Notes: a model not told the origin generated them from the letters alone. A stretch of DNA of 64,000 nucleotides from CAKZML01 sp963823435 (GCA_963823435.1 CAWGLN010000009.1:62001-126000); one strand, 5' to 3'; positions 35,616-44,960 are shown, counted from the stretch's first letter. Translations and numbers: made by a program.

Positions 35616-36491
35616 ATGTTCAACACCGGGGAATTACCCAAGCAGCACATCCAGGTAGGTGGTCTTCAGATGGCCTATACCCAGATGGGCCAGGGAGATC
35701 CTATCGTCTTCCTTCATGGCAACCCCACCTCTTCTTACCTGTGGCGAAACATATTGCCAGGGCTGGCCGGACTGGGTCGATGCATCGCACCGGACCTGAT
35801 CGGCATGGGTGATTCGGACAAACTTCCGGACAGTGGTGCCGACAGCTACCATTTCGTCGAGCACCGAAAGTACCTGGATGAATTGCTCGAAAAATTGGGT
35901 GTCGAACACAATGTCATCCTGGTGCTCCACGATTGGGGCTCCGCGCTGGGCTTTGACTGGGCCAACCGCCACCGCCACGCAGTCAGGGGCATCGCCTATA
36001 TGGAGGCACTGGTCCGCCCCGCTACCTGGAGTGAGTGGCCGGAGGCTATACGTCCCCTGTTCCAGGGATTTCGTTCAGCTGCCGGTGAACACATGGTGCT
36101 GGAGAAAAATGTATTCGTGGACAAAGTTCTGCCCGGATCCGTGCTGCGCGACCTTTCCGGGGAGGAAATGGCGGTCTACCGCCGCCCCTTCCTGGTGCCG
36201 GGAGAGGATCGCCGCCCCACGCTGAGCTGGCCACGCCAGATTCCCCTGGACGGTGAGCCCGCCGATGTGACCCGAATCGCTGCGGACTACACGCAGTGGC
36301 TGGCTACCTGCGATGTCCCCAAGCTGTTTGTTAATGCGGAGCCGGGAGCCATCCTGGTCGGCACCTTGCGTGAGTATTGCCGCAGTTGGCCCAGGCAGCA
36401 GGAAGTTACGGTCAAGGGCAGTCATTTCATCCAGGAGGACTCGCCCCGGGAAATCACCCAGGCGCTTTATGACTGGATCGGAGGCCTGTAG
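35616..36491 (+). CDS. haloalkane dehalogenase (alpha/beta hydrolase)
   Basis: Hydrolyses carbon-halogen bonds to alcohol plus halide. The 291 residues contain the oxyanion/halide motif FLHGNPTSSYLWRNI, the nucleophile Asp with halide-binding Trp in VLHDWGSALGFDWANRH, the cap-domain signature WPRQIPLDGEPADV and the catalytic His in KGSHFIQEDSP. HGNPTSSYLWR with the VLHDWGSALGF nucleophile elbow is diagnostic of the DhaA/LinB subfamily rather than epoxide hydrolases. ATG 35616 follows GGAG. The formaldehyde operon frmA-fghA lies next to it on the opposite strand. Confidence 0.92.
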   Translation: MFNTGELPKQHIQVGGLQMAYTQMGQGDPIVFLHGNPTSSYLWRNILPGLAGLGRCIAPDLIGMGDSDKLPDSGADSYHFVEHRKYLDELLEKLGVEHNVILVLHDWGSALGFDWANRHRHAVRGIAYMEALVRPATWSEWPEAIRPLFQGFRSAAGEHMVLEKNVFVDKVLPGSVLRDLSGEEMAVYRRPFLVPGEDRRPTLSWPRQIPLDGEPADVTRIAADYTQWLATCDVPKLFVNAEPGAILVGTLREYCRSWPRQQEVTVKGSHFIQEDSPREITQALYDWIGGL

Positions 36492-36513
36492 GCGCCAGGT
36501 GTCAGAATCCGCT

Positions 36514-37362
36514 TCATCCCAGAATTCCGGCATGATGACGCAGGTGGTCCTCCATGAAACTGGCTATAAAGTAATAGCCGTGGTCATAACCGGCGTGCCT
36601 GCGCAAAGTCAGCTCTAGCCCCGACTGACGGCAGGCCGCTTCAAGGCTCTCCGGATACAACTGCAGGTCCAGGAACTGGTCTGCTTCACCCTGGTCCACC
36701 AGCAGGCGGCTACGCTTGGGCCCATCCAGCAGGTTGGCGGCGATTACCGAAGCATCGTGGATATCCCACAGGGAGCGATCATCCCCCAGGTAATTGGAAA
36801 AGGCCTTCTGACCCCACGGGCAAAGCGAGGGAGCACCGATCGGCGCAAAGGCTGAAATCGAGCCATACAGATCCGGGTGCTTCAAGCCTATGGTCAGGGC
36901 GCCATGCCCACCCATGGAATGACCAAAAATGCCCTGGCGTGATGGATCAAGGGGAAAGGAGGACAGCACCAGTTCCCGTAGCTCGCCGGTTATGTAACTG
37001 TGCATACGATAGTGATCACGCCAGGGAGGTCGGGTGGCATCAAGGTAAAAACCGGCGCCCGATCCAAAGTCCCAGTCCTCATCCTCACCGGGCAGACCCA
37101 GTCCCCTGGGGCTGGTGTCCGGTCCCAGCAGGGCCAGGCCCGATTCTGCCGCCACCCGCTGGGCACCGCCCTTGATCGCAAAGGTTTCCTCGGTACAGGT
37201 CAGGCCCGCAAGATAGGTGAGAGTGGCCACTTTGCCATGTCTGGCCGCAGGCGGCAGAAAGAGGGAAAAGCGCATCCGGCATCCAAGCAATGCCGATTCG
37301 TGCGCGTAAAAACGCTGCTCACCCCCGAAACAGGCATGTTGACCCAGCAATTCCAGGCCCAT
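36514..37362 (-). CDS. fghA: S-formylglutathione hydrolase
   Basis: Releases formate and glutathione from S-formylglutathione. The 282-residue esterase-D fold has LTYLAGLTCTEETFAIKGGA, PDTSPRGLGLPGEDEDWDFG, the nucleophile elbow FGHSMGGHGALTIGLKHP and the catalytic His in GYDHGYYFIASFMEDHLRHH. Its ATG overlaps the frmA stop by one base (TGATG), so the two are translationally coupled. Confidence 0.97.
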   Translation of the reverse strand: MGLELLGQHACFGGEQRFYAHESALLGCRMRFSLFLPPAARHGKVATLTYLAGLTCTEETFAIKGGAQRVAAESGLALLGPDTSPRGLGLPGEDEDWDFGSGAGFYLDATRPPWRDHYRMHSYITGELRELVLSSFPLDPSRQGIFGHSMGGHGALTIGLKHPDLYGSISAFAPIGAPSLCPWGQKAFSNYLGDDRSLWDIHDASVIAANLLDGPKRSRLLVDQGEADQFLDLQLYPESLEAACRQSGLELTLRRHAGYDHGYYFIASFMEDHLRHHAGILG

Positions 37363-38468
37363 CAGTACACCACTACCGAACGTATACTCTTGCCCTCATG
37401 CATGAGATCGAAGGCGTCATTGATCTTCTCCAGCGGCATGCTGTGAGTAATCAGGTCATCGATGTTGATTTTGCCTTCCATGTACCAATCCACAATCGTT
37501 GGCACATCGGTGCGGCCGCGCGCGCCTCCAAATGCCGTGCCACGCCAGGAGCGCCCGGTAACAAGCTGGAACGGACGTGTGGAAATTTCCTGGCCTGCAC
37601 CGGCAACGCCAATGATGATGCTCTCGCCCCAGCCCTTGTGACAGCATTCCAGCGCCTGGCGCATGGTCTGCACATTGCCAATGCATTCGAAGCTGTAATC
37701 GGCGCCTCCGTTGGTAATATCGACAATGGCGCCAACCACGTCGTGTACCTCTTTCGCATTGACAAAATCTGTCATGCCGAATTTTTTCGCCAGCTCGACT
37801 TTTGCAGGATTGATATCCACACCAACGATCTGCCGGGCACCAACCATCCGCGCACCCTGGATCACATTCAGACCAATCCCGCCCAGGCCAAATACCACCA
37901 CCCGGGAGCCCGGCTCCACCCTGGCGGTGTAGATCACCGCGCCGATTCCGGTGGTGACGCCACAACCGATGTAACAAACCTTGTCAAACGGCGCGTCCTC
38001 ACGAATCCTGGCCAGGGCGATTTCCGGAAGCACCGTGTAGTTAGAAAACGTGGAACATCCCATGTAGTGCAAAACGGGCTTGCCGTTTATAGAAAATCGA
38101 CTGGTACCGTCTGGCATCACGCCCCTGCCCTGGGTCTCGCGTATGGACTGGCAGAGGTTGGTCTTGGGATGCAGGCAGTAACCGCACTCGCGGCATTCCG
38201 GCGTGTACAGGGGAATCACGTGGTCTCCCGGGCGCAAAGACGTAACGCCGGGTCCCACGTCCACCACCACGCCCGCACCCTCATGTCCCAGGATCGCCGG
38301 AAAGGCTCCCTCCGGATCATCGCCACTCAGGGTAAATGCGTCGGTGTGGCATATCCCCGTGGCCTTGAGCTCGACCAGTACTTCTCCCTGTCTCGGACCG
38401 TCCAATTGAACAGTCTCGATTACCAGGGGCTGACCTGCTGCATAAGCTACCGCTGCACGCACATCCAT
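37362..38468 (-). CDS. frmA: S-(hydroxymethyl)glutathione dehydrogenase / class III alcohol dehydrogenase
   Basis: Oxidises the formaldehyde-glutathione adduct with NAD. The sequence from ATG 38468 (MDVRAAVAYAAGQPLVIETV) matches the family start, with GGAGAC upstream; two longer in-frame starts exist. The catalytic zinc ligands are in ATGICHTDAF, ILGHEGAGVV and YIGCGVTTGIGAVIYTA, the structural zinc in CRECGYCLHPKTNLC, and the NAD site in VFGLGGIGLNVIQGARM. The 368 residues match class III ADH. It forms a two-gene glutathione-dependent formaldehyde detoxification operon with fghA. Confidence 0.97.
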   Translation of the reverse strand: MDVRAAVAYAAGQPLVIETVQLDGPRQGEVLVELKATGICHTDAFTLSGDDPEGAFPAILGHEGAGVVVDVGPGVTSLRPGDHVIPLYTPECRECGYCLHPKTNLCQSIRETQGRGVMPDGTSRFSINGKPVLHYMGCSTFSNYTVLPEIALARIREDAPFDKVCYIGCGVTTGIGAVIYTARVEPGSRVVVFGLGGIGLNVIQGARMVGARQIVGVDINPAKVELAKKFGMTDFVNAKEVHDVVGAIVDITNGGADYSFECIGNVQTMRQALECCHKGWGESIIIGVAGAGQEISTRPFQLVTGRSWRGTAFGGARGRTDVPTIVDWYMEGKINIDDLITHSMPLEKINDAFDLMHEGKSIRSVVVY

Positions 38469-38644
38469 CACTGTCTCCATAACTGATATATTTGTCGGGA
38501 GTCCTGTCTGGCGGTAAGCACGAGATCCGGCAACATGATTCGAATCGGCCGGCAAGGTCAGGACACGCAGCCTCAGAAGGTATAGAATTCTGGCCCTTTT
38601 TCCAAGAACTGGCTACATGAGGCAGTTACACGAGGATATCCGAA

Positions 38645-39256
38645 ATGTCGTTCCCGAAACCGTTTTACCGTTGGCGTCCACACCCCTGGCACGGCCTTGC
38701 CCCGGGCAGAAAGCCGCCGGTGTACCTGAACGCCTATATCGAAATCACCCCGTTCGACACGGTGAAATACGAGCTGGACAAGGAAACCGGATACTTGCGG
38801 GTAGACCGTCCCCAGCACACTTCGTCGCGCCCCCCCACCCTCTACGGCCTGGTGCCAAAGACCTATTGCGGTGACCGCGTCGGGGCGCTGAGCGGGGACG
38901 CCGTAAAGGGCGATTGCGACCCTTTGGATATTTGCGTGATCAGCGAACGCTCAATCAGTCACGCCGATATCATCATGAGTACGCGTGTTATTGGCGGTCT
39001 GCAGATGATTGATGATGGTGAGGCGGATGACAAGATCATCGCCGTGCTGGAAAATGACACTATCTGGTCTGGCGTGGAAGACCTGGGCAGTCTACCAACC
39101 ATCATGGTTGACCGGCTGATCCATTACTTCAACACCTACAAACTAAAACCTGGCGAAGCTTCCGAAGAAAAAATCAAGCTCGCCTACGACCGGGCGCACG
39201 CGGAAAAAGTCATCCAGGCATCGTTGGCAGATTACGAGGACATGTTCGGCGGATAG
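38645..39256 (+). CDS. ppa: inorganic pyrophosphatase (family I)
   Basis: Hydrolyses pyrophosphate. The 203 residues include VKYELDKETGYLRVDRPQHT, LYGLVPKTYCGDRVGALSGD and the metal-binding AVKGDCDPLDICVISERSI, then VIGGLQMIDDGEADDKIIAV. The N-terminal FYRWRPHPWHGL is seen in a gammaproteobacterial subset of the family. ATG 38645 is preceded by GAGGATATCCGAA. It diverges from frmA and converges with nhaA. Confidence 0.95.
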   Translation: MSFPKPFYRWRPHPWHGLAPGRKPPVYLNAYIEITPFDTVKYELDKETGYLRVDRPQHTSSRPPTLYGLVPKTYCGDRVGALSGDAVKGDCDPLDICVISERSISHADIIMSTRVIGGLQMIDDGEADDKIIAVLENDTIWSGVEDLGSLPTIMVDRLIHYFNTYKLKPGEASEEKIKLAYDRAHAEKVIQASLADYEDMFGG

Positions 39257-39284
39257 TCCCGCCGGGCCCGGCCCTGGGCCAGGC

Positions 39285-40487
39285 TTAGACGTCGTCTTCA
39301 CTCGCCTGGCGCGGCAGCACCATACGCAAGACCAGATAGCCCCACACCGCAGACACCAGCGTCCCCGCAAGCACACCCAGTCTTTCGGTCGCCATCGAAT
39401 TAACCATGGATTCCTCGAAGGCCAGCGAAGAAATAAACAGGCTCATGGTAAACCCGATACCGCATAACACCGACAGCCCATACAGGCTTCGCCAGGTCAC
39501 GCCTTCGGGCAGAGAGCCCAGGCCCAAGCGGGCAGCCAGCCAGGTCATGCTGAAGATTCCTACCTGTTTGCCCAGGAACAGCCCCAGTGCGATACCCAGG
39601 GGCAGCGGTTCAAATAGAACGCCCAGACTCGACCCGGACAGTGAAACGCCGGCGTTGGCAAACGCAAAAATCGGCAAAATTGCAAAGGCCACCGGCGCGT
39701 GCAGGTCGTGCTCCAGGTGACGTAAGGGCGAGTAACCCTCCTCGTCTTTTGCGATGGGTATAAAAAACGCCAGGGCCACTCCCGCGAGCGTGGCGTGGAC
39801 ACCGGATTTCAAGACCGAGACCCACAACACCGTCCCGACCAGAAGGTAGGCCAAAACCGAACGCACGCCCCGCCAACTCATCAGCGTCAGGGCGACGAAA
39901 CACGTCGCCGCCACCGCGAGCGAGGCGACTGAGAGATCCGAGGTATAAAACAGGGCGATAACGACGATCGCGCCGATGTCATCCAGAATAGCTACCGACA
40001 GCAAAAAAACCTTCAGCCCCACAGGCACCCGATTACCCAGCAGCGCCAGTACACCCAGGGCGAATGCTATGTCGGTGGCGGCAGGAATTGCCCACCCGTT
40101 CATGGCAACCGGATCGCCCCAGTTGAAATAGCTGAAGACAAGCGCCGGCGTGAACATGCCGGCAACCGCTGCAACGGCTGGCAGCGTAAGTTTGCTCAGG
40201 TCCGATAACTCTCCCTCCAGCAACTCCCTCTTCAGTTCCAGACCGATAAGAAAGAAAAATACCGCCATCAGACCGTCATTAATCCACAGCAAAATCGGTT
40301 TCGATATACCGAAATCGCCCAGCATGACGGTAAAGGGAATCGAGAGAAGGGAGCCGTAGTAGCCGGACAACGGACTGTTCGCCACCAGCATGGCCAACAC
40401 CGCGGCACCCATCAGCATCAGGCCGCCCGCAGTCTCAAGCTTGAGAAATTCTTTTACTCCGCGAATGATCACCAGGTTCCCCCTCAA
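39285..40487 (-). CDS. nhaA: Na+/H+ antiporter NhaA
   Basis: Electrogenic sodium/proton exchanger of the inner membrane with about 12 helices. The paired ion-binding aspartates are in LSVAILDDIGAIVVIALFYT. Other family motifs are PILLWINDGLMAVFFFLIGL ELKRELLEGEL, AIPAATDIAFALGVLALLG and CGIGFTMSLFISSLAF. Length 400 is typical. The gene ends 28 bp from ppa, convergently, and starts 16 bp after mscS, so the two form an ion/osmotic-stress unit. Confidence 0.96.
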   Translation of the reverse strand: MRGNLVIIRGVKEFLKLETAGGLMLMGAAVLAMLVANSPLSGYYGSLLSIPFTVMLGDFGISKPILLWINDGLMAVFFFLIGLELKRELLEGELSDLSKLTLPAVAAVAGMFTPALVFSYFNWGDPVAMNGWAIPAATDIAFALGVLALLGNRVPVGLKVFLLSVAILDDIGAIVVIALFYTSDLSVASLAVAATCFVALTLMSWRGVRSVLAYLLVGTVLWVSVLKSGVHATLAGVALAFFIPIAKDEEGYSPLRHLEHDLHAPVAFAILPIFAFANAGVSLSGSSLGVLFEPLPLGIALGLFLGKQVGIFSMTWLAARLGLGSLPEGVTWRSLYGLSVLCGIGFTMSLFISSLAFEESMVNSMATERLGVLAGTLVSAVWGYLVLRMVLPRQASEDDV

Positions 40488-40503
40488 TGAAGAACGATCT
40501 CAG

Positions 40504-41328
40504 CTAGTCTTTCTTGTGCTCAATGATATGCACATCGCGTTGCGGGAAAGGAATGCTGATACCCTCGGCGTCAAAGCGCTTCTTCATGCGCTCGTTCAGA
40601 TCGAATACCACGGGCCAGTAATTCTCACTTGCAACCCACGGACGCACGGCGAAATTAACGCTGCTGTCGCCCAGTGACAACAGCCCAATCACCGGTGCCG
40701 GCTCGGCCAATATCCGCGTATCCTCAGCCAGCACCTGCCCAATCACTTTCTTGACCTTGTCGATATCGTCTTTGTAGCCAACGCCAAAGATGAGGTCCAC
40801 ACGACGCTCGCTCTTGGCCGTGTAATTGGTGATGGTGCCACCCGTGAGCTGAGAGTTCGGGATCACAATGCTCTTGTTATCCGGCGTGCGCAGCAACGTA
40901 TTGAAAATATGCACCTCTTCCACGGTACCGGATATGCCCGCACCCTCAATAAAATGCCCAACCCGGAAAGGGCGAAACGCCAGCAGCAATATTCCGGCGG
41001 CAAAGTTGCCCAGCGAACCCTGCAGGGCCAACCCTACGGCAAAGCCGGCGGCACCCAGGGCAGCCACCATTGATGTAGTTTGCACACCCATCTGGGCGAT
41101 CGCCGCCAGGATCACGAAGGTCAACAGGGAAAAATAGACAAGATTTCCGACGAAGCGCACCAGCATCGGATCGCCGGTGCCTCTTTCCAGCAACCTGGTT
41201 ACCAGGTTGCCCAGTTTGCGAGCCACCCATTTTCCGACCAGAAAAATGACCAGGGCGGTGAATATCTTGAGACCAAGCTCGAGTGTAAGGCCCTGAACCT
41301 GCGACAATAATGTATCAACGGATTCCAT
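40504..41328 (-). CDS. small-conductance mechanosensitive channel (MscS family)
   Basis: Opens under membrane tension in osmotic downshock. ATG 41328 gives MESVDTLLSQVQGLTLELG. Three helices follow, the pore-lining one being VAALGAAGFAVGLALQGSLG NFAAGILLLAFRPFRVG, the MscS TM3 signature. The beta domain has GTVEEVHIFNTLLRTPDNKS IVIPNSQLTGGTITN and the C-terminal vestibule FDAEGISIPFPQRDVHI. At 274 residues it is close to E. coli MscS. The upstream in-frame start (41391) adds an unconserved hydrophobic stretch. Confidence 0.95.
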   Translation of the reverse strand: MESVDTLLSQVQGLTLELGLKIFTALVIFLVGKWVARKLGNLVTRLLERGTGDPMLVRFVGNLVYFSLLTFVILAAIAQMGVQTTSMVAALGAAGFAVGLALQGSLGNFAAGILLLAFRPFRVGHFIEGAGISGTVEEVHIFNTLLRTPDNKSIVIPNSQLTGGTITNYTAKSERRVDLIFGVGYKDDIDKVKKVIGQVLAEDTRILAEPAPVIGLLSLGDSSVNFAVRPWVASENYWPVVFDLNERMKKRFDAEGISIPFPQRDVHIIEHKKD

Positions 41329-41479
41329 AAATATCTCTGCTTCCAATACCAAAAACCAGACACAAAACGCACTCCCTGGCAACAAGACCACGGGATAGAG
41401 TTATGTATTATTGCCGTGAAATGTACTGGAAGCTTCCTGGCGATGGAAGTAAACATGGGTACAAATAGTGAATTTTTGA

Positions 41480-41519
41480 GCGCAAAAAAAGAGAAACCCA
41501 AGGGAAAACCCCTTGGGTT
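41480..41519 (-). terminator. minus-strand hairpin plus T run ahead of mscS
   Basis: On the minus strand AACCCAAGGG (41519-41510) pairs with CCCTTGGGTT (41504-41495) and is followed by TCTCTTTTTTT. This is an intrinsic terminator pointing toward mscS, yet no minus-strand coding gene lies upstream of it before lemA. The rest of the 507-bp gap (41329-41835) has no coding signature. It may end a small RNA or act as an attenuator for mscS. Confidence 0.6.
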
Positions 41520-41835
41520 CAGCACAAGTACTCTTTGAGGGGAGTTCCTCGAAAGCGCTAGCACGCTGTGTGTCTGTGTGCTGCAATCCGCCTACGCATT
41601 AATCAAGGTCCGTCCAGGAGATGCAGTCCATCGGATGACCCTGTGCATCATTGTGGGGTGTGGCCAAAACCGTGCAATTGGATATCTCACCTAGCGCGAC
41701 TGTGGGAAGTACCTATCAGCTTTTCCCGGGCCACCGGGTGTTCAGGCCACCCGGCACGCCCCGGAACTTGGTGATAACCGCCGGCGCGGTTATTCTCTTG
41801 CTCTTACCCACTGGCGATTTTGAGGAGATACACGC

Positions 41836-42429
41836 ATGAGTGGCACCATCTTTCTGGCCATCATTGTAATTATCGCGATTATTGCGATCAGTCTTTACAA
41901 CAAGCTGGTAGGGCTGCGAAATGCGGTCAAAAACGGGTTCGCCCAGATAGACGTGCAACTGACACGCCGGCACGACCTGATTCCGAACCTGGTGGAAACT
42001 GCGAAGGGTTACATGAAGCACGAAAAGGAAACTCTTGAAGCGGTGATCAATGCCCGTAACACGGCGATTACCGGTCTCAAGAACGCCAGTGCAAATCCTG
42101 CCGATGCAGGAGCGATCCAGGAACTTGCCGGTGCAGAGGCTGCTTTGAGCGGCACCCTGGGCCGCTTGTTCGCGCTGGCAGAAGCCTACCCGGATCTGAA
42201 GGCGAACCAGAACATGCTGGCATTGCAGGAAGAGCTTTCCTCCACTGAAAACAAGATCGCATTCTCACGCCAGGCGTTTAATGATTCGGTCATGGGTTTC
42301 AATATCGCCCGCGAGACGTTCCCGGGCAATTTGATCGCCGGCTTCTTTGGCTTCAAGGCGGCGGAGCAATTGCAGATTGAGGGCACCGAAAAGCGTGCGG
42401 TGCCTGACGTGAGCTTTAGCAACGACTGA
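41836..42429 (+). CDS. lemA: LemA family protein
   Basis: Membrane protein with an N-terminal helix (SGTIFLAIIVIIAIIAISLY) and an antiparallel helical domain facing the periplasm. Family motifs are LVGLRNAVKNGFAQIDVQLT RRHDLIPNLVETAKGYMKHE and ENKIAFSRQAFNDSVMGFNI, then FPGNLIAGFFGFKAAEQLQI. ATG 41836 follows GAGGAGA. The M48 peptidase starts 12 bp later; this LemA-protease pairing is common and suggests a shared envelope role. Confidence 0.95.
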   Translation: MSGTIFLAIIVIIAIIAISLYNKLVGLRNAVKNGFAQIDVQLTRRHDLIPNLVETAKGYMKHEKETLEAVINARNTAITGLKNASANPADAGAIQELAGAEAALSGTLGRLFALAEAYPDLKANQNMLALQEELSSTENKIAFSRQAFNDSVMGFNIARETFPGNLIAGFFGFKAAEQLQIEGTEKRAVPDVSFSND

Positions 42430-42441
42430 CGCCATCCCACC

Positions 42442-44391
42442 ATGGATTTTTTCCAGCGTCAGGAGCAAGCGCGCAGCAATAGCCGGCGCCTGGTCTGGCT
42501 ATTTGTGCTGGCCGTGACAGGCATCGTGATCGCGCTGAACGTGGTAGCCGGCCTGGTCGTCTCCGGTCTGCATGGAGAAGACCAGGCCCTGTTTCCGGGG
42601 CTCTGGTGGTACCAGCAGAACCTGCAGATCGTCGCCTCCGTGACAGGCGCCAGCCTGATCCTCATCTTCGCCTCCAGCGCTTTTCGAATTGCCAGCTTGC
42701 GCAGCGGGGGAACTGCCGTTGCCGAAGCCCTGGGTGGTACACGTATTGCTGTCGATACCCGAGCCCCCCTGGAGCGACGACTGAGAAACGTGGTGGAGGA
42801 AATGTCGATAGCCTCGGCGTTGCCGGTGCCAGAGATCTACGTACTCTGGCACGAAACGGGTATTAACGCTTTTGCTGCGGGGTTTACCCAGTCCGATGCG
42901 GCTGTGGCGGTGACACGTGGTGCGCTGGAACAACTGAGCCGGGATGAGTTGCAGGGTGTGATAGCCCACGAGTTCTCACATATTCTCAATGGAGATATGC
43001 GGCTCAACCTCCGTCTGGTGGGCATATTGTTCGGCATCCTGGTAATTGGACAGCTAGGACGACTAATCCTTCGTTCCGGTCGATTTGGAAACACAGGAGG
43101 CCGATCTTCAGGGCGCAAAGGCATCGGCTCTGTCGCGGTGGTCATGGTGCTGGGTCTTGCCCTTTTCTTGATCGGCTACATTGGGGTTTTTTTTGGCCGC
43201 ATGATCAAGGCCAGCGTATCCCGGCAACGTGAATACCTGGCAGACTCCTCGGCTGTCCAATTCACCCGGCAGAGCACCGGTCTTGCCGGGGCGCTGAAAA
43301 AAATCGCCGGTTTAGGCACAGGCTCACGCATGCGCTCGGCGAGGGCTGAAGAAATCAGCCATATGTTGTTTGCTTCCGGATCACGCTTCTTCTCAAGCTT
43401 GATGGCTACCCACCCGCCGATCGAAGATCGCATTCGAGCCCTGGATCCAGGTTTCAAGGGTATTGCACCGGACGGTGCAAGAGCGCATGCGCTGACGCCC
43501 GGCGCCGCCGGTTTATCGGGTTCGTCACTGGCAGGCTCGAACGTGGCCGGTATTGCAGGAAATCCCGATTCAGCCGGCATCAGCCTCGCTGCGGGTCTGC
43601 TGCAACACCTGCCCGAATCCATCGCCGAAGATCTGCAATCCACAACCGCCGCACCCAAGCTGTTGCTGGCATTGTTGTTAAGCGGGGACATCAAGGAGCG
43701 GGAAAGTCAGCTCGCCCTGCTGGCTGGCCGGCTCGGGCCCGTGGCTGCCGGGGAAATCGTCAGAAACCGGCAACTGCTGGGTGATTTTTCACGACAGCTG
43801 CGCCTTCCGATACTGGAACTGTGCTTCCCGTCGTTACGCCGTCTGTCGCCGTCCAAGCGGACGTTTTACCTGGAACTTGGGAGAGAACTGGTGGAACGCG
43901 ACGGCCTTGTCGACTACCAGGAATTTGCCCTGCTGCAGGTGCTGGGTACATACCTGACCGATCTGGAACACCCGGGTCGCCGCACCCGGAGGAGACATTC
44001 GCGGCACAAGATTGTTCCCGCCACGGCGAGAGTGTTTGCGCTGCTTGCCAGAGCCGGACACGATAATGCGGCGCTGGCTGAGCAGGCCTACGAACAGGCT
44101 ATGCAAGATCTGTTGCCCGGATTACCAAGGATACAGCGCCCGGCATGGAGTCAGCAGGATTCAGACTTGCACCAGGTCTCCGCTGACCTGTCTTTGCTTG
44201 ATCAGTTGCCCCCGCGGGGTAAACGCAAGTTGATCGAAGCCATGACCGATCTGGTACTGCAGGATCAAAAGACCGGGATTACGGAGTTGGAAATATTGCG
44301 CTGTTTTGCAGCCAGTCTGCATATTCCATTGCCGCCCATGGACCCGACTTTGGCTGCCGTGAGCGACGCGGTAATGCCGACCCCGACCTGA
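42442..44391 (+). CDS. M48-family membrane metallopeptidase with a long C-terminal extension
   Basis: HtpX-like zinc protease of 649 residues. Two N-terminal helices, then a soluble part with LPVPEIYVLWHETGINAFAA GFTQSDAAVAVTRGALEQLS and the zinc motif GVIAHEFSHILNGDMRLNL (HExxH), two further helices, and the third ligand region SRQREYLADSSAVQFTRQST. ATHPPIEDRIRALDPGF closes the catalytic unit near residue 340. About 300 further residues, helical and without recognised motifs, are unusual next to HtpX (about 290 residues). It is in an operon with lemA and ends back-to-back with the convergent lipoprotein gene. Confidence 0.92.
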   Translation: MDFFQRQEQARSNSRRLVWLFVLAVTGIVIALNVVAGLVVSGLHGEDQALFPGLWWYQQNLQIVASVTGASLILIFASSAFRIASLRSGGTAVAEALGGTRIAVDTRAPLERRLRNVVEEMSIASALPVPEIYVLWHETGINAFAAGFTQSDAAVAVTRGALEQLSRDELQGVIAHEFSHILNGDMRLNLRLVGILFGILVIGQLGRLILRSGRFGNTGGRSSGRKGIGSVAVVMVLGLALFLIGYIGVFFGRMIKASVSRQREYLADSSAVQFTRQSTGLAGALKKIAGLGTGSRMRSARAEEISHMLFASGSRFFSSLMATHPPIEDRIRALDPGFKGIAPDGARAHALTPGAAGLSGSSLAGSNVAGIAGNPDSAGISLAAGLLQHLPESIAEDLQSTTAAPKLLLALLLSGDIKERESQLALLAGRLGPVAAGEIVRNRQLLGDFSRQLRLPILELCFPSLRRLSPSKRTFYLELGRELVERDGLVDYQEFALLQVLGTYLTDLEHPGRRTRRRHSRHKIVPATARVFALLARAGHDNAALAEQAYEQAMQDLLPGLPRIQRPAWSQQDSDLHQVSADLSLLDQLPPRGKRKLIEAMTDLVLQDQKTGITELEILRCFAASLHIPLPPMDPTLAAVSDAVMPTPT

Positions 44392-44838
44392 TCAGTTGTC
44401 GGGCTTGGGGTCTTCCGGTAACGGCGGCGTCTGCTGGCCGTCCGGGACGTCCGGGCTGTTCTCCGGGGCAGCGTTAAAATCCAGCCCCTGGTAAAGCTCT
44501 TGTTGCTCGCTCTGCTTTTCATCCAACCGGCGTTGCTCGGCCAGGCGATCCTCCCTTTCCCGCTGTGCCCTTAGCAGTTCACGCTTACGCTCGGATTCTC
44601 GCTCAAGCAGTTCGGCATTGAGTTCTTCCTGCTGTCTCCACAAACGTTCTACGGCCCGTCGCGCGTTGACACAGTTCCGGTCATCGAAAGTATCGGATTG
44701 CTCCAGGTCACACCGAGCCAGGGTTGAATCGAGCATTACCCGGTCCTGCATGAACTCGTCCACGGAAGTAGGCAACTGTTCCTTGGCGCAGCCGGTCATT
44801 GCCAACAATGTCACGAGAAAAATTGTGACTATTCTCAT
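44392..44838 (-). CDS. EexN-like lipoprotein
   Basis: Small lipoprotein: MRIVTIFLVTLLAMTGC with lipobox and acylated Cys. The mature part has TSVDEFMQDRVMLDSTLARC and DDRNCVNARRAVERLWRQQE, the pattern of EexN-type entry-exclusion lipoproteins (two conserved Cys about 20 residues apart, then NA). It continues into a highly charged coiled-coil (ERESERKRELLRAQRERE) and a Pro-rich tail. Entry exclusion is a conjugation function, but similar domains occur in chromosomal proteins, so function is open. ATG 44838 places the signal peptide correctly. It lies 122 bp downstream of the WD40 gene, on the same strand. Confidence 0.65.
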   Translation of the reverse strand: MRIVTIFLVTLLAMTGCAKEQLPTSVDEFMQDRVMLDSTLARCDLEQSDTFDDRNCVNARRAVERLWRQQEELNAELLERESERKRELLRAQREREDRLAEQRRLDEKQSEQQELYQGLDFNAAPENSPDVPDGQQTPPLPEDPKPDN

Positions 44839-44960
44839 TACAGCCAATCCCCAAAAATTCGAATCCGAGTCAACATACCCGTTTTTAGCTTAGGTCAATT
44901 TGGGCCGGAAGGGTAGCAGGCCGTTCCATAACGCTGACTGCCTGATACAAACCCTGATTC

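Noticed and set aside
37290..38486. Forward frame of 398 codons opposite frmA
   Set aside because: frmA is a textbook class III ADH on the other strand. The forward frame has no family features.
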